Below are positions 53,702-64,000 of a stretch of DNA of 64,000 bases, piece by piece; position 1 is the first letter of the stretch; every line of letters begins with the position of its first letter. Both the position numbers and the translations under genes were made by a program. The stretch comes from Diphasiastrum complanatum (Eukaryota > Streptophyta > Lycopodiopsida > Lycopodiales > Lycopodiaceae). The stretch lies in contig CM055092.1 of NCBI GenBank assembly GCA_029204225.1, forward strand, positions 83,350,976-83,414,975. The letters are read 5' to 3'. The notes beneath the pieces are model-generated. The model did not search any database, was not told the DNA's origin, and worked only from the letters and a program-made list of their open reading frames with translations.

Positions 53702-56225
53702 CTAATCTTCATCTTTGATGGACTTTAGCTCCATAAGCAGCCTCTTGATCCATAATACCTCCTTAGTAGTTGTTGTAAGGGTCTTGTATTCGGCTTCACA
53801 AGATGATAATGATATAGTATCTTGTTTCTTGGATAACGAAGATACAAGATTGCCTCCAATAAAGATAGTGTAAGCACTTGTGGACTTCCTATCCACTTTT
53901 TCACTTGCAAAGCCCGAATTTGAAAAGACAACCATTGTTAGATCCTCTCGTTTATAGATCAATCCATAATCTAGCATGGAGCAAACATATCTCAAGATCC
54001 TTTTGGCCAATTTCCAATGGAAAACTTTTGGATCTTGCATGAATTGGCTCAATTTGTGCACAATAAAGATCAAATCCAGCCTGGTTATGGTCAAGCAAAT
54101 AAGGGAGCCAATAGGACTCCTATAAAGGGTGATGTCCTAAAAGGATCTCTCATTCCATTTGATAGGATCTTTTACAACATTCTCCATAGGAGTATCTATA
54201 CTCTTGCAATTTTCCATATGAAACTTTTTAAGCATAGAAAGATCATATCTAGATTGACTAATAAATGCTTGATCTTGCCATAGATCTATCTGTGGCCTAA
54301 GATGTAGTGAAGCTCATCTAGATCTTGCATTTTAAATTCACTACCTAGTGCAATTTTTGTCTCATCAACAAGCTTCATGCAACTTCCACTCAAGATGATA
54401 TCATCTACATAAATGATGAGGATGACAAGATTGCTACTTACAAACTTTATGTACAACGAGGGTTCATAGTCACTCTGATTAAATCCAAATGATAAGAGAT
54501 ATGAATTGAGCCTTGCATACCAAGACCTTGGGGCTTGCTTGAGCCCAAAAAGGCTTTTGAATAAGAGGCACACTTTGGATTCTTCACCATCTTAAATAAA
54601 GCCCTCGGGTTTCTCCATATAGATCTCTTCCTTAAGGTAGCCATTGAGGAAGGCATTAGAGACATCAAGTTGGAACATCCTCCACTTGAAATAGCATGCA
54701 AACTTAGATGATAATTCTTATAGTGGTCATCTTGGCAACGGGTGCAAAGGTGTCTTCATAATCAAGAGCATGGATTTGAGCATATCCTTTGGCACATAGT
54801 CTTGTTTTGAACTTGTTGATAGGTCCATTATTGTTGTACTTCACTCGAAACACCCCGGTGATAGGTGGATCCACAAGCTCCCAAGTGTTGTTAGAAATCA
54901 AGGCATCATACTCTTTAGACATGGCTCCAAACCACTCCTTGGATTGGAGTTCATCTTGGACATCTCTTGGCTCATCATGAGAGATGAAAAATGCATGACA
55001 TCAGGTGCCATCCTCCACTTGCTTTCCTTTCTCCACGTATGTGAGCCTCCTTGGTTTGGATCGCTCTCTCATAGATCTTCTTGGTGTAATTGCTTGAAGA
55101 TCCTCCTCCTCAAGCCTCGACCCCACCACATCTTGATTAGCATAAGATTGATAATTGGTGATTCTCCATGAGATAGCTTGATATTGGCCCCATCCAAGTT
55201 GAGCTTTTGATCTTTATGAAAGATCACATCTCTAATCACAACAATCTTGCATGTAGAGAGAACAAAGATCACAACTCTACTTACAACAATCTTGTTTGTA
55301 GAGGGAACAAAGATTCTATATGCTTTCTTGGTCAATGAGTATCCAATCATCACTCATTGATAGAACTAGGATAAACTTTTTTCCTAGTTTCTAAAGGTAC
55401 ATGCACAAAGCAAATACAACCAATGATCCTAAGGTGATATACATTAGGCTTTTCCTTATACAACATCTTGGCACATGAAATTGCTTCTCCCCAAAACTCT
55501 TTTGGAAGATATGCCTCTATTCTAAGTGCTTTTTCACATTCACATAGAGTTCTATTTCTCCTTTTTACAATCCCATTTTGTTGGGGGGAATAAGCACAAG
55601 TAAACTCTCTCCTCACTCCCTCTTGCTCACAAAAGCCATTAAATTTGTTGGAGGTATACTCCACTCCACCATCACATCTCAAACCTTTCCAATTACAATA
55701 CAATTGCTTTTCAACTAAAGCTTTGAATTTAAGGAAGCCATCAAACACCATAGATTTGGAAGACAAGAGATACACCCAAAAAAATCTTGCATAATCATCA
55801 ATGAAAGTCACAAAGCATGTAGCTCCTCCTGTGCTCTTGGAAGATGAAAAGTGAACATTCGAGTGCACTAGCTCAAAAGGATGGTCCTCACCTACATCTT
55901 TGGATTTGTCTTTGTCCTTCTTGAAATGTTGGTGTTGGTGTTGTTGTTGTCCTTTGCTCCTCCCCTTTGGCTTGTCCTTGGTGAATAGTGCTTTGTCCTC
56001 TCCACCATCCTTCGATGAAAGTTTGTTGATCCTCAATAGCTTGTTCTCTTACTTACACTAACTCACTTTGATTGAGATGGTCTTCTATGCAAGCAAGCTC
56101 TCTATGAAGATCTTTCACTCTCATGACAAAATTTGAGGCACTCTCATCACTCTTTTGGTAGCTTTGAAAAAAATTATTCCTAAGAGTGAGCAATCTAGAT
56201 GTATTCTTGGCTTCATAGAATCATG
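53702..56225 (-). pseudogene. copia F: degenerate minus-strand gag-pol, no LTRs seen
   Basis: Gag scraps lie at 56225-56040 (T-S-R-L-L, R-V-K-D-L-H-R-E-L-A-C-I). Then a lysine-rich gag segment (F-T-K-D-K-P-K-G-R-S-K) is joined directly to integrase (F-E-L-V-H-S-N-V-H near 55875, F-I-D-D-Y-A-R-F near 55800, R-C-D-G-G-V-E-Y near 55675). RT follows at 54922-54290 (A-R-L-C-A-K-G-Y, F-L-N-G-Y-L near 54650, S-L-F-G-L-K-Q-A-P-R, Y-V-D-D-I-I-L near 54400). RNase H lies at 54094-53702 (S-S-C-E-A-E-Y). The zinc knuckle, protease and GAG-pre-integrase are deleted. The sequence is closest to copia I but has diverged much more. Many frameshifts are present. Confidence 0.8.
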
Positions 56226-58914
56226 GCTTTTGCTTACTTTTAAGATGTAATGGTTAGCATGTAGATAGCCAAGGTTTACTAGGTCATATCATTCTTATTC
56301 TACCCCCTCTTTGAGGTCAATCATTGGGCTTGCATGTTGCTTGTAATTTGGTCTAATGTTCTTTAGAGTTCAAGTCAAGAGACAAAGAATACATGGAGTG
56401 CATGTAGAGCAATAGAATGTATTAAATTACATGAGTTTATGGGGAATTCTTATGAACATAAAGGTGAATGGACCTAAGTTCAAATAGATTATTATACATG
56501 AGATTATTATGATTTATGTTTGCAAAATTATTGTCAAGTAGATATTACTACATGAATTCCTAGCACAATCACAACCAACTATCATTTTCGTTGGACAAAT
56601 ATATATGTTAGCTTAAATCCAATATTTTTTAACTATCTGAATATTTATTCAAACCCCACAACAAACTCTATTACAATATTTCAAACGACTTTACTTCTTG
56701 TTGTATTGCATTGACGTTTGTAGTCTTTTCAAAATGTATTGCTTTAATGATGAAGGAAAATACAAATCTCTTACTTAGCCAAATTATCTGGGGAGCCATG
56801 AGATCTTGGACTACAATTTTTTACATTGCATTGACATTTGTGGGATTTTCATCATGTATAGCTCCAATGATGAAGAAAATTAACTCCACACACTCTGGGT
56901 CCTGGCAGCTTGACATCTCTCATAAATTCTTCATGCCACATATTCCACACAATGCACATATATACATACTAAATGAATGGCCTGTGCCCTGTGGCTTGAA
57001 GTTCACCCAGGTCCCACCCCCACCTCTTTTTATACCTCGGGCCTTGTCCGCTCCCTCCCTCGGGCCTCGACTACAAAATTTGACGTTAAATTGTTCACAA
57101 AACGAGCAAGGGTTTAAGAGCACCTCGATTTTTGGACGGAAATCAATAAATAATTAAAATTGTTATTTTATTTTATTATTTTATGTACAAGCTCTATTTT
57201 GATTGGCCAACCCCCCCTTCCACCTACATTCTTATATTTATTGTTTTCCAGCTCCTGAGCTGAGCACCCACGCCGTCCCTTTACAAGCAAGCAACCGAGG
57301 CTAGATCCGAACCTACTTCTCCTTCCCCCCCGAACCAGCTGCCTCGGTGCCTTCCCTTTAGCGGCAAGCAACCGAGGCTATCACCCGAACCTACTTCTCT
57401 GCGCCCCCGAAGCCCAACTACCTTGCCCTATTTTCACCTAATGGAGTTTTAAGCTCACCACCGTTGGATATTATAAATTGCAGTAGGATCTTACCACGTG
57501 TTTAGATCCACCGTTTAAAAGCTGCCAAGTATCGCTTCTGACGCGTGGCGTACATCCAAGAGATTAGGCGTGAGATATGTGGTGTCTTAGGGTCGTTGTA
57601 CCCCTGGGCAGGGTCCCTGTTACGAGCCTACTACTTTTTTCCCGTTGATGACGACCGACCCCTCGCTCGCGTCTTTCCCTCTCTGCTTTCTCCCGTTCGC
57701 GGGCAATAGGCAGCGCGACAGAGCGGAAGTGCCAGAGCTGCTTCCGAGTTGCGCGTTCAATCTGTCGTGATTCCTGGTCGCATTTTCATCGCTTGGTCTA
57801 TTTAGTATGTTCAGTGATAGAAAGATTGATCCTTCTTACAAGCAGGACGAGCGCTGTTCCTCCTGCTGATGTGAAGCTGAATGAGAGGTTCGTTGCATCA
57901 TCTACTTTGTAAACCCTGTGCTTCTCAAGAATCGAAACACCCAATGCACTCATTGAATTGCTCACTTTCGTCTTCAATCATTGCAATGAGCATCCCACTC
58001 TCCAATACACTCGAATCCTGAGCTCTTCTTGTTAGCTCAAGCTCTGATTACACTGTTCTTCTGTCGCATATGGGCAATAGTCTTCTCAGTTTATGTAAAT
58101 TAATTTGATTCTGTTCAATCGCAAAAGCGCTATGAACTGATCAATAGCATGACTGCTCCTTGTTGCTTTTGGTATTCGTTAGGCAATTCGCTTAAAATCG
58201 AAAGCTTGTGAACGCATTCTCTAGCAGTGCTCAGCTGGCATTGGGTTTAGGCAGTTTTTGGCCAATGTTTGTTGCTCTGGATCGAGACGGGCTAGTCAAC
58301 GTCACACGCGCAAGCATTGAAAAGAATGCATTACTAGTAAAAGATCTCCAAAATGAACGTTGGACATGATAATTTTGTCCTTCTGTAAACTTAATGTGGC
58401 AATCAACGTGACAAAATGTTGGGTCTCGCTGTCCTAGTGCAATTCAGTAATGAGTTCTATGTATGTGGTATTGGTTTCAGAACTTCTTGATTCTTCACAG
58501 TCTTCCATCTGAGATAATGCAGAATTTCTCTTATTCTAGTCCTCTTTATCTATGATCGCAGAACGTGAAGGTTATATATTTTGAAGGAAGCACTGCAACT
58601 TCGAGTGGAGCTCGTTTGGTGTTCGGAAAGACGATAGGCAGGAGCTCGTGAATACACACCGAATGTAGGATAAGCTTGGACCTTTAGAGCAATGCAGGTC
58701 AGAAAATTTGTCTTCTGAATATTTCCATTAGCATGTGTTAATGTATATGACTTGTGTAACACTTTCTATGCCCTTCAATTGTTCGTACACTTACCCTGGC
58801 TGGCTGCGAATGTAGTGGAAATGCTGACTCACTTGTTTTAGCAAGTTTGGACCCATCAACCATTTTTGTTCCACAATGCTCTGGAATGCCACATTATCTG
58901 GGCAACATAGACGT
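56226..58914. other. non-coding; likely upstream region and 5' end of the SOG1-like gene
   Basis: A diverged tandem pair ('ttgcattgacgtttgtag', 'atgatgaagga' at about 56705-56755 and 56825-56875) lies in the first part. The interval 57000-57420 is C-rich. From about 57600 to 57800 the sequence is GC-richer with C/T-rich stretches ('ctcgcgtctttccctctctgctttctcccg'), as in many plant transcription start regions. This could be the promoter and first untranslated exon of the NAC gene whose first coding exon is at 62.5 kb. No TATA box can be named with confidence. Confidence 0.35.
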
Positions 58915-59600
58915 GAAGGGTAGCAGCCTGAGTGTTGTTGAGTGAGAATCTTCTTGACACTTGTTGATCAAGTTATTTCTGTAAGAACAGCGAGTCTCAG
59001 TCTTTTTCAGGGTAGAGTCTTTAAGAGCGTTGGTGTTGCTCTTCGTGTTCTTTCAAATTTGTCCATCTTTTGAAAAATGGAACATTCTAGAGAACGAGGA
59101 AACAAGCCAATAGCTGAAAATCCATAGTTTGAACGTCCGATTACTTTGTTTATGTTCCCAGTTTTAGTTATGCTTCCCAAAGCTGTACTCGGCAATCGTT
59201 GTTACTCTTGAATAGGGGCAAGAAAGTGCTGAACAAACAAGTACCTCTAGAGTCTACGCCAAGTGTAGCAGCTATAACTATGTGAAAATCTTCTCGACAC
59301 TTGTTATAAGCTAATTTGTGCAGAACAATGAGCTCTCACTCAAGTCTTTTCTACGGTAGCAAGGCTTCACGAGCTTGATTGTTGCTCTTAGTGTTCTCCT
59401 TTCAAAGTTGCTGTTTTGAAAGATCTATTCTTCTAGACCTTGCAGACAAGGGCCAATAGCTGAAATTACTAATTGGAGCATCTGATTGCTTTCTTGATGT
59501 TCATAATTCTAATTATGCTTCTGAAAGATGTGAGTAATTGAAATAGAAGCAACAAAATGTTGAATGAAGGACTACCTCTTTGAAAGAGCTACGCTAATTT
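58915..59600 (+). repeat. diverged tandem duplication of about 345 bp
   Basis: Unit 1 (about 58915-59265) and unit 2 (about 59266-59600) share an ordered set of matches: 'gacacttgtt', 'aagtcttttc' against 'cagtctttttc', 'ttgttgctctt.gtgttct', 'ttttgaaa', 'caatagctgaaa', 'ttgtttatgttc' against 'cttgatgttca', 'agttatgctt', and 'tacctct'. Identity is clearly below that of recent duplicates. It lies in the long region upstream of the first SOG1-like coding exon. Confidence 0.65.
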
Positions 59601-59836
59601 CTTTAATGGAGGTCAACATGTCAAATTCTCAACCTAGCCTTTAGAATAGGCATCAATGATACAAATGGCCTTAAGAAAAGGACCTTTGAGTTTTTCATCG
59701 AGAATCAAGTCACAAATATATACTGGTATGACGAAAAATAATATATCAGACATTTGCATTTATAGATTTGAATCAGAACAACATCTACTAACGCCATTTT
59801 CAAGTAAAATCTGTCAATCTTCTAGTACCAAGTTCA

Positions 59837-60180
59837 TCATGATTGTTTCAATCCGTGAAGGGCCTTTTTTAGTATGCAAACTTGACGTTCATTTGATTCA
59901 AAACTAGACAACTGCTTCATGTAAACTTCCTCCTGCAAGTCCCCATGTAAGAAGGTAGTTTTCATGTCCTTCTTTCCATGTCCCATATGGTTGCCCATGC
60001 CAACAAGAATGTAAATGATCTTATTTTCATGACTTGGAGCAAACGTCTCATTGTAACCTACCCTCTCATTTTGACTACAGCCCTTTGCTACCAATCTAGC
60101 TTAATGTCTTTCAACTGACCCATATTCATGGTATGTGACTTTGAAAGCCCACTTACATCCCACTAATTCCATATCTTTGC
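59837..60180 (-). pseudogene. copia RT scrap
   Basis: On minus: L-V-G-C-K-W-A-F-K-V near 60160, A-R-L-V-A-K-G-C-S-Q-N near 60100, Y-N-E-T-F-A-P, T-F-L-H-G-D-L-Q-E-E-V-Y-M-K-Q near 59960-59915, and L-H-G-L-K-Q near 59840. It is the first third of a copia RT, broken by a deletion in the middle and by stops. No LTR is nearby. It belongs to a different copia lineage from those in the nest (E-E-V-Y-M-K-Q). Confidence 0.7.
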
Positions 60181-60754
60181 TGCATTTGACTTGTCTTTAA
60201 GATTTTTCCGCCATTTTATGCCTTGTTTGGGAAAAACATGATGATGATGGTGATCATAGTGTTGTAGGGTGAACCATGATATTGGTGGTAGCTTTGGAAC
60301 CTTTGTAACATCGATTTCATTAGGATTGAAATGGCACAATCTACATTGGAATCCATGATTCATGTCATGATGCTTGATTGAAGATTCACAATTCGTAACT
60401 AACAAGTCACAAATCATGATTTGCTTGAGCCTTGAAAGTTGACAAAGTTCAAAGTTAAAACTGCAAATCACAACCACATAGTACAATTTACCTTCATCGG
60501 CTCTTGTGAGGTCCTCGGCTCGGTCAAGAGTTATGGTTGGCATGCACTTATGCCAGCATGACCAATTGTCAAATGAAGTGTCTATTCCTCTTGTTTGTGT
60601 GAATTAAAGAGAAGACACTCAAATTTCTCTCACAGGTTGTAGCCGAGTAATCTCGCGAGAGAATTTGTAGAACATCGTCCACCATACTTTGGCCACCCTA
60701 TCACTAGACACAACGTGCCTAACCTCAGTTTGCTGTAACCGCAATTGGGCTGTA

Positions 60755-61200
60755 GCAGAAAGTTAAGAAGCCGATTGGCACCAAGTGGGTGTACCGAGTC
60801 AAGTATAACGCCAATGATTCAATAATTATAGGAAGTAACACTTCAATGATTAAGATATAAAAACTATTTGATATGAAAGATCTAGGACAATTTCTGAAGC
60901 GTTTAAGTACAGAAGTAACCAACAAGAATTAGTATGTCAAAGATTCATTATGTTGGACTGCAAAGCTACTCCTACCTACTCCTGCTGAATCTATCTTAAA
61001 TTTCGGTCACAACTTCTTTTGAATAAAAAGCTCATTAATGTGACACTTCTCAAAGGCTCATTGGGAGCCTCATCTATGCTATTGTCACTTGCCTAGCTAT
61101 CTGCTATGTTGTTCGGGTGGTAAGTCAATTTATGGCAAATCCAAGAGATCTTTACTTCAAAGCAGCCAAGAGAAGTATCTCAAGAGCACATTTAAATTAA
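60755..61200 (+). pseudogene. copia RT scrap, opposite strand
   Basis: On plus: P-I-G-T-K-W-V-Y-R-V-K-Y-N at 60770-60808, then a deletion to F-D-M-K-D-L-G-Q-F near 60870-60897. Parts related to the later RT region follow (C-Q-R-F-I-M-L-D-C-K near 60930, L-I-G-S-L-I-Y-A-I-V-T-C near 61060, V-S-Q-F-M-A-N-P near 61120). Frameshifts and stops abound. It runs opposite to the scrap at 59.8-60.2 kb, so they are not one insertion. Confidence 0.65.
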
Positions 61201-62494
61201 GGGGGTTGCCTCTTTTCTAGCAAACATGTGAATCTTTGAAATACTACCTTCCAATTTAGGAAAAAGCCAAGTTGCATGCTTAAACAATAAAAGTATGCTT
61301 GGATAGTGGATCAGCACCATGAATTAGCTTGGTAGAATAGTTGCCGATATAGGCATAATCAGTATACTAAAACAGAGATCCAACATATACTAGCGATGTG
61401 TATGACAGCTCAATTCAGGGAACAATATGTTTAGTGGCTCACTGATCTACACTATTCATAAAAATAATAGAATGTCAATGAACCTTCAGATGAGCTAAGG
61501 TATAATTGACCACTGTAGAATGAACCAAAGACGAACCGACACTTGGTCCCTCTTAGCTCGAAACGAGGAGAAATCTCGTGTACATTCGGTTGGTATTTCC
61601 TCGTTGACTAGGTTGAGCCTCTGGTGAATCCTTCTCTTCTCTCTTGTCTATGGTGGTTATTCTATTTCATGCTTTCTCATTGGTTGCTTAAAGAGAATTT
61701 TATTAGTCATTTGATGCTTGTATTGTGAACATGGAACTAAAGAAAATAGAGCCATTATTTGCCTATAGAAGATCTTATTGTCAGTTGATGCTTGCTTTTT
61801 TTTGTGATTATTGTTGCTTGATAATCTAAGGAGAGAACTTGTAGAGCATGCTATTAGAGAGTAGATCTATATGCTAAAAAATTTTGGCTGTCTTTTGTGC
61901 TGATTGTTTTGTTTAGTTCAGCTAGTGGGTTAGAGTTAAAGAGAAAATGAAGGAAAGACATAATTGTTGAGTGTTTCTGGCTTTTTTAGTATGTAAATCC
62001 GAAATTAATCCACATTGGATCCACCCAGTTTACTATCCTGTATTAACATTTGAGGATCCAATGGAGAGATAAAGATAAGGTCACTCAATAAAGTAACTGC
62101 TAACAAAATGTGCCTTTCTGTGGAAAGTGTACGTGCTTTGTAAATGCTAGCTAATAGCTCAAATCAGAATTAAAGGTCGGAAGAAGTTACAGTGTAGCTG
62201 GGCTTCACTAGACTGTCTTTCGAGTTCAATTTTCAAAATAAAATCTCAATATTTATGATCTGAAACTTAAAGATACATATCAGATTGTTTCAATACATGC
62301 TGTAAAAGGAAGATGCGCGTTGACATATTATATATATTTTACATGTGTGACTAGTGCACTGCTCTATGTTGTTACCTATGAAGGCTTGACAATTTGATGT
62401 ATCTACAGTAATCTCTCATACATGTATTCTGCTCTCAGAGATGATGCTGTGCAAACTCTATGTGACAACTGACTAACTCAAGTGATATTGCCAG
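61201..62494. other. non-coding, upstream of the first SOG1-like coding exon
   Basis: I see no coding sequence. The stretch ends in 'attgccag', a good 3' splice acceptor two bases before the ATG region. This suggests it is the last part of an intron in the 5' UTR of the SOG1-like gene. Confidence 0.45.
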
Positions 62495-62495
62495 G

Positions 62496-64000
62496 ATGAC
62501 ATGGCTTATAGATGGCAGAAAGCTAGCTAAGAAAATAAAGAATGCAGTACAACACAGCAGTGAGGCAAATCAGCAGGTGAACCCATGTAGTGAATGTCCT
62601 TCATGTGGCTATGTCTTTGGGGGAAACGATGTAAGTACCAATGGTCATGTGTAGTTCTGTTGACTTTACATTTTTTTCAGATTCTGTGTTTTCCAGGTTA
62701 GAATGTTCTGTGTGACAATGAGGGCTTTCATGTCTCTTTCACATAAGTTTGCATGCCAGATATAATGCCACTTTATTGTCATCTGATGTCTCAAACCCAT
62801 TATGGCAATCTGTGTCACAGGTGTAGATTGCGATTGATAATTTTTTTGATATTTACTTTTGGGATCATAGAACAAAATTTTCAAGTCCTAAAGACAAGTT
62901 ATAGACAGGATAATCTCTTGTGAGGCAGTTAGCTTTGAGCACCGAAAGAGCAGTTCTTTTTGCCTAAGTCACAAGAACCTCAGTCCAAAGTTCTCCCACC
63001 TTGCAAAGTTGTTCTTCTTCCATTTCTCTGGCAAGAGCACTGCCACAACCTTGGTTTGGTTGGTCCATTACAAATATGCAGAAAAAACTACTTTATTCTA
63101 TAAAGTTTTGTTGCTCTGTTGATATGTTTTAAAGTGATGTGCAGTTAGATGCTGTCATTTTTTAATCATCACAATTGTTAATTATGTTTATGAAGACAAA
63201 AGAAAATTCTGTCCTCTTGAGCAACCTGCTTTTAAGATCTAACGGAGCTTATATAGCTTGCTACTCCCTTGAATAATGTAGAGTATATTCACCCCTCCAT
63301 GAGTATTGTATGGAAATCTTAGGTATCTCTACTCAAATGGTCATTTTCTCTTGCACTAGAGGCATTTGCTCCTTCTTGCCAAAACCAAATTTTTTCACTA
63401 AAATAAAGGCATATTATGTTACCTCTGCTTTGGATACAGTTATGTCCAATATCATTCAATAACTACCTCTCTATTACTGGCCACAAAACAACGTATTCCA
63501 ATGTGGACTGTATATACTTATATTCAATTATTAGCAAATTGAATTCAAAAAAGTATGTTTTCTTGGCACCGAAGGTTGGAAACACGAGTCCCATCTAACA
63601 GAAAAGCAGTGTAGAAACAGATATGACTGAATTATGCCAATGTTATGCATTCGAACATGAACATAGCATATGTCTAGCTCACTTGCATAAATCCTGAAAA
63701 ATCTTGAGTCATCAAGGTTAGAAGTTATTAAAACTTGGAAAACTGCATGCACACTCCATTTGCAGATTGGATTACACAAGAGATGCAAATTGTACTGTAT
63801 GTATAATTATATTTGTGAATCTGATAATCTGTGTGGACCTACAGGCTGCACAAGTATGGCCAGGGCTTCCTGCTGGAGTTAAGTTTGACCCCACTGATAA
63901 GGAGATTTTGGATCACCTAGCAGCAAAGATTGGGGTTGAACAGCTGAAAGCACATGCATTTATTGATGAATTTATTCCCACACTAAGCGATGAGGAAGGC
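62496..64000 (+). CDS. SOG1-like: SOG1-like NAC-domain transcription factor, 5' part (runs off the window)
   Basis: SOG1 is the plant NAC factor that drives the DNA-damage response downstream of ATM/ATR; it acts in the nucleus. Coding exon 1 (62496-62630, 45 codons) gives M-T-W-L-I-D-G-R-K-L-A-K-K-I and a Cys-rich C-S-E-C-P-S-C-G. This matches the SOG1 N-terminal W-L-I-D-x-x-R/K-I-A-x-K-I plus C..C pattern that precedes its NAC domain. A consensus donor GTAAGT follows at 62631. After a 1,214-bp intron ending CTACAG, exon 2 starts at 63845 in phase 0. It reads V-W-P-G-L-P-A-G-V-K-F-D-P-T-D-K-E-I-L then H-A-F-I-D-E-F-I-P-T-L, which is NAC subdomain A in its SOG1-type form. No lesion is seen. 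The window ends inside exon 2, so the rest of the NAC domain and the C-terminal SQ region are not visible. Confidence in the family is high; orthology is inferred. Confidence 0.85.

Noticed and set aside
60163-60543. 126-codon minus-strand frame
   Set aside because: No recognisable motif; it overlaps the edge of a copia RT scrap and is likely chance.

Overview
This window looks like nuclear DNA of a land plant. It holds two plant-type genes (a SOG1-like NAC transcription factor with GT..AG introns, and a multi-pass membrane protein), a dead non-specific phospholipase C gene, and very dense Ty1/copia retrotransposons whose primer-binding sites match initiator-Met tRNA (TGGTATCAGAGC type). The species cannot be named from sequence alone. 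The R2-like LINE remnant at 1.7-2.6 kb and the general look would suit a seed-free plant such as a fern or lycophyte, but this is a weak inference. No bacterial, organellar or CRISPR features are visible.

Layout. 0-4.9 kb: non-coding DNA with an LTR/primer-site remnant and the C-terminal end of a non-LTR reverse transcriptase (minus strand). 4.9-6.6 kb: an intact single-exon membrane-protein gene (minus), with a duplicated upstream module carrying G-boxes and poly-C tracts. 8.2-15.5 kb: three retroelement remnants: copia A (minus), copia B (minus, scrambled) and a Ty3/gypsy pol (plus) with a copia segment grafted into it. 16.8-20.1 kb: a short hairpin, a three-copy tandem repeat and a phospholipase C pseudogene (plus). 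20.1-29.2 kb: copia C (minus), split by a 933-bp insertion with an 8-bp target duplication and by copia D (minus), which contains a palindrome array. 30.6-31.1 kb: a long inverted repeat. 32.6-52.2 kb: a nest in which host copia O (minus) has received three insertions. These are copia I (minus, flanked by an unusual duplication of about 366 bp of O), copia H (plus, 5-bp target duplication CTTGG) and copia G (plus, 5-bp target duplication GAGGT). 53.7-56.2 kb: copia F (minus, degenerate). 57.6-64 kb: the 5' part of a SOG1-like NAC gene (plus), whose long upstream region holds a tandem duplication and two copia scraps. The gene runs off the window end.

Activity. Only the membrane-protein gene and the SOG1-like gene look functional. 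Every retroelement has at least one inactivating lesion, although H keeps a 622-codon RT-RNase H frame and I a 660-codon one. Several stop codons sit where CAG or TGG would be expected, which fits C-to-T decay of methylated DNA. The main interest is the order of the nested insertions, the 366-bp flanking duplication, and the small repeats and palindromes inside the elements.
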